This document shows positions 26,066 through 36,122 of a DNA stretch of 64,000 bases, one piece after another. The first letter of the stretch is position 1. Each line of letters begins with the position of its first letter. Source of the DNA: Dyella sp. C11 (GTDB taxonomy: Bacteria; Pseudomonadota; Gammaproteobacteria; Xanthomonadales; Rhodanobacteraceae); contig NZ_QAVX01000002.1 in NCBI RefSeq assembly GCF_003121485.1, positions 214,454-278,453 on the forward strand. Direction: 5' to 3'. The notes under the pieces were generated by a model. The model saw nothing but the letters and a program-made list of their open reading frames with translations, did not search any database and had not been told where the DNA came from. A program made the position numbers and the translations under genes.

Positions 26066-27107
26066 CGGAGTTGTCGGCAGTGAAAAGGTCGGCGGCAACC
26101 GGGTGCCGCGGCGGGGGCGTCAGGCCAAGGTGGCGCCAGGCCTTGGCGCTCGCCATGCGGCCACGCGCCGTGCGGATCAGGAAGCCCTGCTGGATCAGGT
26201 ACGGCTCGACCACGTCTTCCAGCGTGCCGCGGTCCTCACTGAGGGCGGCAGCCAGCGACTCCACACCCACCGGGCCACCATCGAAACTCTCGATGATGGT
26301 GGAGAGCAGGCGGCGATCCAGCTCATCGAACCCTTCGGCATCCACCTTGAGCATGTCGGTGGCAGCACGGGCAGCCTCGCGGGTGATCTGGCCACCGGCA
26401 CGCACTTCGGCGTAGTCGCGCACACGGCGCAGCAACCGGTTGGCGATGCGGGGCGTGCCGCGCGAACGGCGCGCGATCTCCACCGCACCTTCCAGCTCAC
26501 AAGGAATGCCCATGATCCGCGCGGAGCGACGCACGATCGCGGTGAGCTCATCGGGCGTATAGAACTCCAAACGCTGCACGATGCCAAAGCGATCGCGCAG
26601 CGGCGCGGTGAGCAGGCCGGCGCGCGTGGTGGCGCCGATCAGGGTGAAAGGCGGAAGGTCCAGCTTGATCGAACGGGCCGCGGGGCCTTCGCCAATCATG
26701 ATGTCGATCTGGAAGTCTTCCATCGCCGGATAGAGCACTTCTTCCACCACCGGCGAGAGGCGATGGATCTCGTCCACGAACAGCACGTCATGCGGTTCGA
26801 GGTTGGTCAGCAGGGCGGCCAGGTCACCCGCCCGCTCCAGCACCGGGCCAGAAGTGGATCGCACATTGACGCCCAGCTCGTTGGCGATGACGTGGCTCAG
26901 CGTCGTCTTGCCGAGGCCGGGCGGCCCGAAGATCAGCACGTGATCCAGCGCGCCACCGCGCTTCTTGGCCGCCTCGATATAGATCGACAGCTGTTCGCGC
27001 ACCGCTTGCTGGCCCAGGTATTCGGACAGCCGCTTGGGGCGGATGGAGGCTTCCAGTGCCTCGTCGTCCATCTGGGCGGCAGCAGTAACGATGCGATGTT
27101 CGGTCAT
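26058..27107 (-). CDS. ruvB: Holliday junction branch-migration ATPase RuvB
   Basis: RuvB here is 349 residues. It is an AAA+ motor with Walker A GPPGLGKT (61-68), Walker B VLFVDEIH, sensor 1 LIGATTRAG and a C-terminal winged-helix domain ([12 protein letters not shown]). It drives branch migration with RuvA. It is separated from ruvA by kup, whose terminator lies between kup and ruvB in transcription order. ruvB therefore needs its own promoter in the 96-base gap. Confidence 0.97.
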   Translation of the reverse strand: MTEHRIVTAAAQMDDEALEASIRPKRLSEYLGQQAVREQLSIYIEAAKKRGGALDHVLIFGPPGLGKTTLSHVIANELGVNVRSTSGPVLERAGDLAALLTNLEPHDVLFVDEIHRLSPVVEEVLYPAMEDFQIDIMIGEGPAARSIKLDLPPFTLIGATTRAGLLTAPLRDRFGIVQRLEFYTPDELTAIVRRSARIMGIPCELEGAVEIARRSRGTPRIANRLLRRVRDYAEVRAGGQITREAARAATDMLKVDAEGFDELDRRLLSTIIESFDGGPVGVESLAAALSEDRGTLEDVVEPYLIQQGFLIRTARGRMASAKAWRHLGLTPPPRHPVAADLFTADNSDV

Positions 27108-27175
27108 GGGCGAAATTATGGCAGAGCCCGATGACGACGGCTTGAAATTTGGCCGCCGTGCCAAGCTCCACAACG

Positions 27176-27201
27176 AAAAAGGGCGCCATGGGCGCCCTTT
27201 T
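27176..27201 (-). terminator. Intrinsic terminator after kup
   Basis: The hairpin GGGCGCC/GGCGCCC with a three-base loop is flanked by A5 and T4 runs. On the minus strand it ends in CTTTTT right after the kup stop. Confidence 0.85.
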
Positions 27202-27203
27202 CA

Positions 27204-29105
27204 TCAGATTTCGACCTGGGCTCCCAGCTCGATCAGTCGATTGCCCGGAATCTGGAAGAACGCCGTGGCCGGCAATGCGTTGCGCGCCATGAACGCGAAC
27301 AGCTTGTCACGCCACAACGCCATGCCGGGACGCTTGGCGTCCGCGATGATGGTTTCGCGCGACAGGAAGAACGTGGTGTCCATCATGTCGAACGGCAGGC
27401 CCATCTTGGAGCACTTGGACAAGGCGCGCGGGATGTTGGGATCCTCCGCAAAACCGAAGCGCAGGTTGAGCCCGTAGAAATCGCCACCCAGTTCGGAAAT
27501 TTCGATGCGCTCGCCGAAATCCGCCGTGGGTGTTTCGAGCATTTCCACCGTGAGCAGCACGTTGCGCTCGTGCAGCACCTTGTTGTGCTTCAGGTTGTGC
27601 AGCAGCGCATGCGGCACGGCGTTCTGGTTGGCTGTGAGGAACACCGCCGTACCCGGCACGCGCAGCGGCGGATGCTCGGCGATGTTCTCGATGAAGGGCT
27701 CCAGCGCCAGGCCCGACTGCTTGATCTCGCGCACCACCAGCTCGCGGCCGCGGCGCCAGGTGGTCATGACGATGAAGATGCCCACGCCGAGCACCAGCGG
27801 GAACCAGCCGCCGTACTCGATCTTGATCAGGTTGGCGCCCAGGAACGACAGATCGATCGTGAGCAGCAGGATGCCGGCGCCGATCACGGTAAGGCGACTC
27901 CAGTTCCACTGACGGCGCGCCACGATCAAGGCAAGGATGGTGGTGATCGTCATGGTGCCGGTCACCGCGATGCCGTAGGCCGCGCTCAGGTTGTCCGAAC
28001 TGCGGAAACCCAGCACCGCCGCCAGCACCATGATCAGCAGAAAGTTGTTCACCCACGGGACGAAGATCTGACCAGACATCTCGCGTGAGGTATGCACCAC
28101 CGGCATGCGCATGGAATAACCCAGCGACATCGCTTCGCGCGTCATCGAGAACGCACCGGAGATCACCGCCTGCGAAGCAATCACCGTCGCGACGGTCGCC
28201 AGCCCAATCATCGGGTACAGCAGGGGCGCGGGCGTCAGCTTGAAGAACGGGCTGTCGATGGCTTCGGGATGATCGAGCAGCAAGGCACCCTGGCCAAAAT
28301 AATTCAGCACCAGGGCCGGCAGCACAAAGCTGAACCAGGCCAGGCGAATCGGCCGCTTCCCGAAGTGGCCCATGTCCGCGTAAAGCGCTTCGGCACCCGT
28401 GAGCGCCAGCACCACGCCACCGAGCGCGATAAAGGCCTGCAAGCCGTGAGAGAAGAAGAATTTCACACCGTACATCGGATTGAGCGCAAACAGCACGTGC
28501 GGATTCTGGGCAATCATGCGCACGCCCAGCAGCGCAATGACGATGAACCACACCACCATGACCGGGCCGAACAGTTTGCCCACGCGATCGGTGCCGTGCC
28601 GCTGCAGCGCGAACAGGAAGAACAGGATCACCGCGGTAACGGGCACCACCCAGTGACCCAGGTTCGGCGCGGCGACCTTCACACCTTCCACTGCGGATAG
28701 CACCGAAATGGCCGGCGTGATGACGCCATCGCCATAGAACAGGGCCGCGCCGAAAATACCGATGATGGCCAGCGCCCAGCGTTTCCGCGCGTCGCCGCGC
28801 ACGCTGCGCAAGGCCAACGCGAGCAGCGCCATGATGCCGCCCTCGCCCTTGTTGTCCGCACGCATGATGAAAACCACGTACTTCAGCGACACCACGATGA
28901 TCTGCGCCCAGAAGATCAGCGACAGCACACCGTAGATGCTTTCCGGCGTCGGCTTCATGCCGTCGTGGCTGAGCGTGGTCTGCAAGGTGTAAAGCGGGCT
29001 CGTACCGATGTCGCCATAGACCACGCCGATCGCGCCCAGCGCGAGCGCGGCGAGGCGGCGTTTGTTGTCGGCGTCGGCCGTGCCGTGGGTGGAATCCGGA
29101 GTCAC
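27204..29105 (-). CDS. kup: Low-affinity potassium transporter Kup
   Basis: This K+/H+ symporter of 633 residues has about twelve transmembrane helices. The N terminus carries the family signature GAIGVVYGDIGTSPLYTL. FYGDGVITPAISVLSAVEG and the hydrophilic C-terminal domain (GTAVFLTANQNAVPHALLHNLKHN) are also typical. The start is GTG 29105, one base after the ruvA stop, with AGGA seven bases upstream. It is embedded in the ruv operon. Confidence 0.96.
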   Translation of the reverse strand: MTPDSTHGTADADNKRRLAALALGAIGVVYGDIGTSPLYTLQTTLSHDGMKPTPESIYGVLSLIFWAQIIVVSLKYVVFIMRADNKGEGGIMALLALALRSVRGDARKRWALAIIGIFGAALFYGDGVITPAISVLSAVEGVKVAAPNLGHWVVPVTAVILFFLFALQRHGTDRVGKLFGPVMVVWFIVIALLGVRMIAQNPHVLFALNPMYGVKFFFSHGLQAFIALGGVVLALTGAEALYADMGHFGKRPIRLAWFSFVLPALVLNYFGQGALLLDHPEAIDSPFFKLTPAPLLYPMIGLATVATVIASQAVISGAFSMTREAMSLGYSMRMPVVHTSREMSGQIFVPWVNNFLLIMVLAAVLGFRSSDNLSAAYGIAVTGTMTITTILALIVARRQWNWSRLTVIGAGILLLTIDLSFLGANLIKIEYGGWFPLVLGVGIFIVMTTWRRGRELVVREIKQSGLALEPFIENIAEHPPLRVPGTAVFLTANQNAVPHALLHNLKHNKVLHERNVLLTVEMLETPTADFGERIEISELGGDFYGLNLRFGFAEDPNIPRALSKCSKMGLPFDMMDTTFFLSRETIIADAKRPGMALWRDKLFAFMARNALPATAFFQIPGNRLIELGAQVEI

Positions 29106-29106
29106 G

Positions 29107-29706
29107 TCAATGTCCTAGTGCGGCGCGCAGCGCCTTGCGGATAATCGATTCGGCCGTGTCGCCATCAGCGGCAACCTTCTGCACCAGGCGAGTCACTTCC
29201 GCCGGTTTGTAGCCCAGCTGCTGCAACGCCACGGTAGCCTCGCCTGCCGGATCGAGCGGCGCACCGTTCGATGCGGGATGCGCGCCCGCGAGCGTGGTGC
29301 CAAGTCCGTCCACGCGATCGCGCAGCTCCACCACCATGCGTTCGGCCGTCTTCTTGCCGATGCCGGGAATCTTGGTGAGGGCCACCACATCGCCCGCCTG
29401 CACGAGGCGCGCGAAGTCGCTGGTGGAGACACCGGAAAGCACGGCCAGCGCGATCTTCGCGCCGATGCCGCTTACTTTTTGAAGATTGCGGAACAACGTG
29501 CGTTCGGCTTCATGCATGAAACCGTACAGCGCCACACTGTCTTCCTTCACGGCGTAATGCGTGAGCAGCGTGACTTCCTTGCCCGTTTGCGGCAGGTCGT
29601 AAATGGTGGACATGGGCGCTTCAAGCTCATACCCCACGCCACCGACTTCCACCATCAGCCACGGGGGCTGCTTTGAAACGAGCGTACCGCGCAGACGGCC
29701 AATCAT
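29107..29706 (-). CDS. ruvA: Holliday junction DNA-binding protein RuvA
   Basis: RuvA here is 199 residues. It has an N-terminal OB fold ([10 protein letters not shown]...), two helix-hairpin-helix motifs ([18 protein letters not shown] and [19 protein letters not shown]), and a C-terminal three-helix domain that contacts RuvB. The ATG overlaps the ruvC stop by four bases. Confidence 0.97.
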   Translation of the reverse strand: MIGRLRGTLVSKQPPWLMVEVGGVGYELEAPMSTIYDLPQTGKEVTLLTHYAVKEDSVALYGFMHEAERTLFRNLQKVSGIGAKIALAVLSGVSTSDFARLVQAGDVVALTKIPGIGKKTAERMVVELRDRVDGLGTTLAGAHPASNGAPLDPAGEATVALQQLGYKPAEVTRLVQKVAADGDTAESIIRKALRAALGH

Positions 29707-30221
29707 CGACGCCTCCAGGCGGTACGGGGAATACCCACGCGCGCCAGGCTGGCGCGGGTGTGGGCATGGGTGACGGCAATGGCGAGCGCATCCGCCGCGT
29801 CGGCCTGCAGCGGGCCCTTGAGTCCGAGCAGGACACCGATCATGTGTTGCACCTGGGTCTTGTCGCCTCGGCCGCTACCGACCACCGATTGTTTGACTTC
29901 CGTGGCTGCGTACTCGTGCACCGCGATCCCCTGGCTGACCACCGCGCAGATCGCGGCACCCCTCGCCTGCCCCAGCTTCAACGCCGAGTCCGCGTTGCGC
30001 GCCATGAAGACGCGCTCCACACCGCACTCGTCCGGTCGATGGGCCGCGATGATGTCACACAGCTCGTCAAATATGCGTTTCAGGCGCAGCGGAAAGGTGG
30101 CTTCGCCAGCCACCGCCAGCGCGCCATGGAATACGTGGGACAGCTTGCCGCTGGCGTCGACATCGATGATGCCGACACCGGTGCGCTGGCTGCCCGGGTC
30201 AATGCCGATGATGCGTGTCAT
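29703..30221 (-). CDS. ruvC: Holliday junction resolvase RuvC
   Basis: RuvC has 172 residues. The catalytic acidic residues are Asp8 (GIDPGS), Glu69 (GVER), Asp141 and Asp144 ([10 protein letters not shown]), equivalent to Asp7, Glu66, Asp138 and Asp141 of E. coli. ATG 30221 gives the canonical [10 protein letters not shown] start. yebC lies 37 bases upstream, the usual order. Confidence 0.97.
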   Translation of the reverse strand: MTRIIGIDPGSQRTGVGIIDVDASGKLSHVFHGALAVAGEATFPLRLKRIFDELCDIIAAHRPDECGVERVFMARNADSALKLGQARGAAICAVVSQGIAVHEYAATEVKQSVVGSGRGDKTQVQHMIGVLLGLKGPLQADAADALAIAVTHAHTRASLARVGIPRTAWRRR

Positions 30222-30258
30222 GGGCGAGGAATTCGCCGGGCCTGGACGGCTCAGCGAA

Positions 30259-30993
30259 TTAGCCGGCTGCCTCGGCGGGCAGCAACGCGTTGTGCGAGAC
30301 CTCGCTGACGTCATCAAGACCGTCGAGCTTTTCCAGGAGGTCGAGCAGCGACTCCAGCGCCTCTTCCGGCACCGCCATGCGGTTGCTCGGACGCATGCCG
30401 ACGCCGGCATGCTGCGCGCTGAGACCGGCGGCGCCCAGCGCCTGCTGCACGGCTTCGAAATTTTCCGGCGCACACAACACGGTGCTTTCACCGTTCTCGT
30501 TCACCACGTCGTCCGCGCCAGCTTCCAGTGCCGCTTCGAGAACCTTCTCTTCTGCCGCTTCATCGCCATGCGTCGGGAACACAAGCTCGCCCACGCGCGC
30601 AAACTGGAATGCCACGGACCCCGAGGTGCCGAGATTGCCACCGTGCTTGGTGAGCGCATGACGCACCTCGGCCACGGTACGGGTCGGGTTGTCGGTGAAG
30701 CAGTCGATGATGAGCGCGATGCCACCCGGGCCGTAGCCTTCGTAGCGCAATTCTTCCATCGCCGCGCCGCCGTCGGCACCCGAGCCGCGCTTGATGGCGC
30801 GCTCGATGGTGTCCTTGGGCATGTTGGCCGACAGCGCCTTGTCCACCGCCGAACGCAGGCGCGGATTGAGCGCAGGGTCGGGCATGCCGGCGCGCGTGGC
30901 GACGGTGATTTCGCGGATCAGCTTGGTGAACACCTTGGCGCGCTTGGCGTCTTCAGCGTTCTTGCGACCTTCGATGGACGGGCCTCTACCCAT
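30259..30993 (-). CDS. yebC: YebC/PmpR family regulatory protein
   Basis: This 244-residue protein begins [15 protein letters not shown]; most relatives read AGHSKW at this point, so the N terminus is slightly divergent. The three-domain YebC fold shows [30 protein letters not shown] and [15 protein letters not shown]. Relatives act as DNA-binding regulators and, more recently, as translation factors on polyproline-like stalls. AGGAAG precedes the ATG. It heads the ruvCA-kup run. Confidence 0.94.
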   Translation of the reverse strand: MGRGPSIEGRKNAEDAKRAKVFTKLIREITVATRAGMPDPALNPRLRSAVDKALSANMPKDTIERAIKRGSGADGGAAMEELRYEGYGPGGIALIIDCFTDNPTRTVAEVRHALTKHGGNLGTSGSVAFQFARVGELVFPTHGDEAAEEKVLEAALEAGADDVVNENGESTVLCAPENFEAVQQALGAAGLSAQHAGVGMRPSNRMAVPEEALESLLDLLEKLDGLDDVSEVSHNALLPAEAAG

Positions 30994-31095
30994 GGCACTT
31001 CCTGCAAATCTGGTGAACGGACAAGCGGCAAATTCTATCGCTTCAGGGTGTCGAGCAGGCAAGCAGCGACAAAAAACCCGACGAATGGCGCCAGA

Positions 31096-31728
31096 TCAGG
31101 CCTCGGCGCGGAGAAAACGCCCCTGATGCAGGAATTGCGTGACCTGTCGCGCGGCCTCCTGCGAAAACAGCAGGCCGGTGTGGTTGGTTTCGATGGCGCA
31201 ATGGTCGGCAATGCCGGGCAGGCAGGTCTCTTGCACGGTGACGCAGCCGTCGTTGTCACCCTCGAACTGTCCGATCACCGCTCCCAGCCCCAGCGGCACG
31301 CGACCGGCAATGACGCCGACCTCGCGCTCACCCGTCCAGCGATCAAAGCCATGTTCCAGAAGGTCGCGGTTGTGGCCGAGCAGCACCTCGCCACCCTTGC
31401 CCATGCCGGCGAAGCGCCGCGCGGCCGCGCTGCCCTTGAGTGGCGATCCCATGCACACCACGCGTCCCGGTGGCAGCCCCGCATCGACGCAGGCCTGCAG
31501 GGCCAGAAGGCCACCCAGGCTGTGCCCGACCAGGTGCACGGTGTGCCCATCCTGACCCAGTTCGTGCACACGCGACTGCAGGCTGCCCAGGATCCGTTGC
31601 TGGGTGGCGGCCACGCTCATGTAGTCGAAACGATGAACGCGAAATCCTGCTTCCATCATTCGCCGGTGCAGCAGGAGTAGCGCGAAACCGCGCATCCACA
31701 GGCCGTGCAGGAGAATCACATGATCCAT
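31096..31728 (-). CDS. Alpha/beta-hydrolase (lipase/esterase-like)
   Basis: This hydrolase of 210 residues has the oxyanion region LLHGLWM near the N terminus. The nucleophile elbow GHSLGG gives Ser70. A likely acid is Asp158 or Asp160 (EGDNDG), and His183 sits in ETNHTGLLFS. The size and the TNHTGLLFS ending resemble PGAP1-like or triacylglycerol-lipase-type small hydrolases. Substrate unknown. ATG 31728 is used; a TTG two codons upstream is possible. It follows the membrane protein gene by six bases. Confidence 0.85.
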   Translation of the reverse strand: MDHVILLHGLWMRGFALLLLHRRMMEAGFRVHRFDYMSVAATQQRILGSLQSRVHELGQDGHTVHLVGHSLGGLLALQACVDAGLPPGRVVCMGSPLKGSAAARRFAGMGKGGEVLLGHNRDLLEHGFDRWTGEREVGVIAGRVPLGLGAVIGQFEGDNDGCVTVQETCLPGIADHCAIETNHTGLLFSQEAARQVTQFLHQGRFLRAEA

Positions 31729-31734
31729 GCGCAA

Positions 31735-33111
31735 TCAGCGGTTGGGTCCGGGAACCGACATTCCAGCGCCTGCCGCGTCACGGGAAAGCGAATGTGCCGC
31801 ACGCGCCCGGTAATCGCGGAATGCCGTCGCGCCCCACACCATGCCGCGCAAGGCGAGCAGGAATTCCACGCCGCGGAACGGCGTCACATAGCGCCCGTCC
31901 GGCGTCAGCACCCAATACAGCAGGCTGAAGTACCAGAACAGCAGGCTCAACAGCAGCAGCGACCATGAGCGATGCCGCCCACGCAACCAACCCACCACGC
32001 CCTGGACGGCAGCAACAAAGGCGAACAACAGCAGGATCGAACTGAGCGTGATGCTGATGGCGGCCGTAAGGCGGTAGAACGGATTCGTCTCGAAAGGCGA
32101 TTCGATATTCGGGTACACGTAGATGCCGCCCGCGCCCTGGATCACCGGCCAGAACCAGATGTCCCCGGGTTTTTCGACGAAATACCAGTGCAGGTACTTC
32201 CCGGGCTGCGCGGCAACGCGTTGCCACATCTCGGCGTAGAACGCATCCGGCTGCCGGTCGTGCAGGTCGAGCATATGGTGGAAATCGGCGAAGACGCTTT
32301 CGCCTTCCGGGCTGCCGCGATCGTTGTAATAGCGCTTGATGTCCGGCGACATGCCGATCAGCACGTTCTCCGCCAGGCGATGTCCCTGGCTGATGCTTTC
32401 CGACGCCTGCGGCAAATGATCGTTGCGCACATGCCAGGCAGCCCAGGGAATGGCGATGAAGGCGACGAACAGCAGCGCCGCCTTTCTGTTCCCGAGCAAC
32501 CCGAGCACCGCGGCGAGCGCCAGCGGGAACGGCGCGATCATCGGATTGATGGCGGCGGCATACGCCAGCAGCGCGGCAGAGGCGGCGTAGAGCGGCAAAC
32601 GGGTGCGGGCATGCGCCACGCAGGCCAGCCACAAGCCGCCCATCAGGAAACAACCGAAAGCCGTTTCCGTCAGCAGGTAACCGCTCTGCGTGATCGCCAT
32701 GGGCCACAACGCCAGCAGCAGGCTTGCGATGAAGGCTGGCCAGAAGCTGAGAAAATGGCGCCCGAGCCGGAACGTAAACACGACCGTCAACGCGGCCATC
32801 AGCGCCTGCACGGTAAGTGCCAGGGCGTAGAAGCGCTGCAGATCCTGACCCGCGATCACATAGATGATCGCCAGGATCACCGGATAACCCGGCGTACGAT
32901 AACTCTCCGGCAGCATCACCGCCGAGCCCGGATCGGCGCTCGACAACACGTGATGCTGCAGAAGGTTGATGGCCAGCTTGGCGTATTGCGCGGCGTCCGC
33001 GCGCAACGGGCCATCGATGACGGCGTGCGCCTGGTAGTACAGGCAAAGACCCAGTGCCAGCACGAAGCCGGCGACCGTGGCCCACGTATCCCTCCCCCCG
33101 GCGACACGCAT
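31735..33111 (-). CDS. Multi-spanning membrane protein, GT-C glycosyltransferase-like
   Basis: This protein has 458 residues and about ten to twelve hydrophobic helices. The first extracytoplasmic loop carries DGPLRADAAQYAKLAINL with acidic residues where dolichyl/undecaprenyl-phosphate-sugar GT-C enzymes (ArnT/PMT type) have theirs. YRTPGYPVILAIIY and LLTETAFGCFLMGGLWLA are also typical of that class. It lies between aspS and the small hydrolase on the same strand, nine bases after aspS. The donor and acceptor cannot be told. It could equally be an uncharacterised polytopic protein. Confidence 0.7.
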   Translation of the reverse strand: MRVAGGRDTWATVAGFVLALGLCLYYQAHAVIDGPLRADAAQYAKLAINLLQHHVLSSADPGSAVMLPESYRTPGYPVILAIIYVIAGQDLQRFYALALTVQALMAALTVVFTFRLGRHFLSFWPAFIASLLLALWPMAITQSGYLLTETAFGCFLMGGLWLACVAHARTRLPLYAASAALLAYAAAINPMIAPFPLALAAVLGLLGNRKAALLFVAFIAIPWAAWHVRNDHLPQASESISQGHRLAENVLIGMSPDIKRYYNDRGSPEGESVFADFHHMLDLHDRQPDAFYAEMWQRVAAQPGKYLHWYFVEKPGDIWFWPVIQGAGGIYVYPNIESPFETNPFYRLTAAISITLSSILLLFAFVAAVQGVVGWLRGRHRSWSLLLLSLLFWYFSLLYWVLTPDGRYVTPFRGVEFLLALRGMVWGATAFRDYRARAAHSLSRDAAGAGMSVPGPNR

Positions 33112-33119
33112 GGTGGGCG

Positions 33120-34880
33120 TCAGCTCTTGGCGACCACGTTGACGTGCAGTTCCTTGAGCTGGGCATCGCTGACCAGCGACGGCGCGTCGGTCATCAGGTC
33201 CTGTGCGCTGGTGGTCTTGGGGAAGGCGATCACGTCGCGGATGGATTCCGTGCCGGCCATCAGCGCGGCAATGCGGTCGATGCCGAACGCCAGGCCACCG
33301 TGCGGCGGCGCGCCGAACTTCAGCGCCTTGAGCAGGAAGCCGAACTTGGCCTCGGCCTCTTCCGCGCCGATGCCGAGCAGTTCGAACACCGTGCTCTGCA
33401 TCTCCGGACGATGGATACGGATGGAACCGCCGCCGATCTCGGCACCGTTGAGCACCATGTCGTAGCCGCGACTCACCGCGTTGGCGGCGTTGGCACGCAA
33501 GTCGGCCATGTCATCGACCTTCGGCGCCGTGAACGGATGATGGAGCGCGACGAAGCGCTTTTCTTCCTCGTCGTACTCGAACATCGGGAAGTCGGTGACC
33601 CACAGCGGCTTCCAGCTGTTTTCCACCAGGCCCTTGTCCTTGCCGACCTTCAGGCGCAGCGCGCCCATGAAGTCGGTGACGGCCTTCCACGTACCGGCGC
33701 CGAAGAACACCATGTCGCCGCTCTCGGCGCCGGTGAGCTTGAGCACACCTTCCAGTGCCTTGTCGTCGAGGAACTTGGCGACCGGCGAGTTGATGCCTTC
33801 GCGACCCTTGGAAAGGTCGTCCACGCGCATCCACGCCAGACCCTTCGCGCCGTACTTGGCGACGTACTCGGTGAGTCCGTCGATGTCCTTGCGGGTGAAG
33901 GTGGCACCGCCGGGCACGCGCAGCGCAGCCACGCGGCCGTTGTCGGCGTTGGCCGGTTCGGCGAACACCTTGAATTCAACGTGCTTCACCGCCTCGGCGA
34001 TGTCGACCAGCTCCAGCGCGATGCGCAGGTCCGGCTTGTCCGAACCGAAGCGACGCATCGCTTCTTCCCACGTCATGCGGGGGAAGGTGGCGTCGAGTTC
34101 CACGTTCACCACTTCCTTGAAGACGTGGCGAATCAGTGCCTCCACGAAATCCTGCACGTCCTTCTCTTCGACGAAGGCGAACTCAAGGTCGAGCTGGGTG
34201 AATTCGGGCTGGCGGTCGGCGCGCAGGTCTTCGTCGCGGAAGCAGCGGGCAATCTGATAGTAGCGGTCGAACCCGGCCATCATCAGGATCTGCTTGAACA
34301 GCTGCGGCGACTGCGGCAGCGCGTAGAACTGGCCCGGATGCACGCGGCTGGGCACCAGGTAGTCGCGCGCGCCTTCCGGCGTGGCCTTGGTGAGGATGGG
34401 CGTTTCGATGTCCTGGAAGCCACGCGCGTCGAGGTAACGACGCAGCGACTGCACCAGCTTGATGCGCGTACGCATCATCTTCTGCATTTCAGGGCGACGC
34501 AGGTCGAGGTAGCGGTAGGTCATCCGCATGTCCTCGTTGGGGTTCTCGTGCAGCGCGAAGGGAAGATCCTTCGCGGCGTTGAGAATCTCCACCTTGTCGG
34601 CAACCAGTTCCACCGTGCCGGTGCGCAGCTTGTCGTTCACCGACAGGCGCTTGCGGATGGTGCCGGTGACGCGCAGGCAGTACTCATTGCCCACTTCGCC
34701 CGCCACGGCGAACGCATCGGCGTTCTCGCGCTCGATCACTACCTGGGCCAGGCCCTCGTGGTCGCGCAGGTCGACGAAAGCCACGTGGCTCTGCAGGCGA
34801 ATCGTGTTGACCCAGCCACACAGGGTGACAGTCTGGCCGACCAGTGCCTCATCGATGAGGCCGCAGTAATGCGTGCGCAT
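33120..34880 (-). CDS. aspS: Aspartyl-tRNA synthetase
   Basis: This class II synthetase of 586 residues has an N-terminal OB-fold anticodon domain (MRTHYCGLI...CGWVNTIR), motif 2 around [20 protein letters not shown], the bacterial GAD insertion domain, and motif 3 [10 protein letters not shown]. The start was set to ATG 34880 for the family-typical MRTHYCG. A longer frame to 34946 has no support. Confidence 0.97.
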   Translation of the reverse strand: MRTHYCGLIDEALVGQTVTLCGWVNTIRLQSHVAFVDLRDHEGLAQVVIERENADAFAVAGEVGNEYCLRVTGTIRKRLSVNDKLRTGTVELVADKVEILNAAKDLPFALHENPNEDMRMTYRYLDLRRPEMQKMMRTRIKLVQSLRRYLDARGFQDIETPILTKATPEGARDYLVPSRVHPGQFYALPQSPQLFKQILMMAGFDRYYQIARCFRDEDLRADRQPEFTQLDLEFAFVEEKDVQDFVEALIRHVFKEVVNVELDATFPRMTWEEAMRRFGSDKPDLRIALELVDIAEAVKHVEFKVFAEPANADNGRVAALRVPGGATFTRKDIDGLTEYVAKYGAKGLAWMRVDDLSKGREGINSPVAKFLDDKALEGVLKLTGAESGDMVFFGAGTWKAVTDFMGALRLKVGKDKGLVENSWKPLWVTDFPMFEYDEEEKRFVALHHPFTAPKVDDMADLRANAANAVSRGYDMVLNGAEIGGGSIRIHRPEMQSTVFELLGIGAEEAEAKFGFLLKALKFGAPPHGGLAFGIDRIAALMAGTESIRDVIAFPKTTSAQDLMTDAPSLVSDAQLKELHVNVVAKS

Positions 34881-35010
34881 GCGCTTGGAACTCCGGGCCG
34901 CCTTGGCGGCGTAATGCGTGGACAAGAAGACCCGGAATGTTAACACCGGCGCCCTGTCGGGCGAGCCAGGAGGCAGCGTTCAAACCGCGTCCTGGCCCAT
35001 TCTCCGGCGT

Positions 35011-35589
35011 TTACCAGCGGCGCTGGACCGAGAACAGGCCTCGGCAGCCCTTGGAAATCCACACGCCGGCACGGTTCCAGCCCCAGCTGTAACCCTCCTG
35101 GCAAGGTGAGCCGGACAGCTGCCTCAGCAGCACCACGCTGCCGTGGCCGCCCACGTCCACCTGGCAGAAGTGATACGCGTGGTCGTTGCTTTCGCACTGG
35201 AAGCGGATCTCTCGGTTCCAGTCCGGACCTGGCTGCCAGCCGCCCCCGCCGGGTGGCGGGGGCGGCGGCGGGTAATAGCCACCACCCCCCGGCGGCGGAT
35301 AACCGCCACCGCCGCGGCGGATTTCAACAAATTGGCCGCGACAACCGCGATCCACCCACAAGCCACCGCGGTCCACACCCCAGGTCTGGCCACGGGTACA
35401 CGGGCTGTTGGATTCCTGGCGGATCATTTCCGCGTCGCGCCAGGGCACCTGGCAGCGGGTAAAGCGGCCGTCGTCGCTGCCGCAGCGGACCGCGTTGCCC
35501 TGCGCATGGGCGGCAGGCGCGGCCATCCACACCAGACCGGCCAGCAAGCCGGTCGCTACACCCATCAAACCCGTTCGTATCCGGAACAT
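35011..35589 (-). CDS. DUF3011 domain protein, exported
   Basis: This 192-residue secreted protein has a signal peptide (about 1-30, ending AAHAQ). It carries two DUF3011 repeats (about 32-88 and 128-190), each with paired cysteines and a closing signature (WVDRGCRGQF and WISKGCRGLF). A 30-residue Gly/Pro linker joins them. AGGAGT precedes the ATG. Function unknown; the family is common in Xanthomonadales. Confidence 0.85.
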   Translation of the reverse strand: MFRIRTGLMGVATGLLAGLVWMAAPAAHAQGNAVRCGSDDGRFTRCQVPWRDAEMIRQESNSPCTRGQTWGVDRGGLWVDRGCRGQFVEIRRGGGGYPPPGGGGYYPPPPPPPGGGGWQPGPDWNREIRFQCESNDHAYHFCQVDVGGHGSVVLLRQLSGSPCQEGYSWGWNRAGVWISKGCRGLFSVQRRW

Positions 35590-35707
35590 CTATCCCACTC
35601 CTTGCCGTGACTGGACGTCACGCTAGTGGGCACATCTTCAACCGGATTTGAATATCTTGCGACTAGTCGTAGAAACCTGCCGGCCGGCTAGCCGGCATTC
35701 AGGCAAC

Positions 35708-36010
35708 TCAGCTGTCGCTGGACGAACTGCCGCCCGACGAACCGCTGCGGGACGACCCGGCCGAGCTTGACGTGGAGGCCGACGACGATGCACCGCCGTC
35801 TCCCGCCAGGTTGCGCTTCTTGTCGCCGTCCTTCTTGAAGTCGGTCTCGTACCAGCCACTGCCGGCAAGGCGAAAACCAGGCGCACTCAGGCGGCGCTTC
35901 ACTTCGGCCACGTCACAGGCGGGGCAGACCGACGGATCGGGATCGGACATCTTCTGCAGGCGATCAAAACGGTGGCCGCAGCTGCTGCATTCGAATTCGT
36001 AGATAGGCAT
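35708..36010 (-). CDS. FmdB-type zinc ribbon protein
   Basis: This 100-residue protein begins MPIYEFECSSCGHRFDRLQKM and has a second CPAC pair, forming the four-cysteine FmdB/CxxC zinc ribbon. GSGWYETDFKK follows. The C-terminal third is almost entirely Ser, Gly and Ala and probably disordered. GGAG precedes the ATG. Homologues sit next to aspS in many gammaproteobacteria; a regulatory role is proposed but unproven. Confidence 0.88.
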   Translation of the reverse strand: MPIYEFECSSCGHRFDRLQKMSDPDPSVCPACDVAEVKRRLSAPGFRLAGSGWYETDFKKDGDKKRNLAGDGGASSSASTSSSAGSSRSGSSGGSSSSDS

Positions 36011-36122
36011 GGAAACTCCGGAAGATCGGTCGACGCCGTGCCGGCAAGAGACCGGCCGCGGACGGCGATAGCCCACCATTATCGAGGCGTGCGGCCCGAA
36101 TTCAACGATTCAAGCCATGGCG

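Noticed and set aside
31063-31095. Terminator after the alpha/beta-hydrolase
   Set aside because: A GGGTTTTTTG run is present on the minus strand but I could not find a stable stem before it.
31972-34943. Long plus-strand frames over the GT-C-like gene and aspS
   Set aside because: Shadows of two real minus-strand genes; His/Arg/Gln-rich with no motifs.
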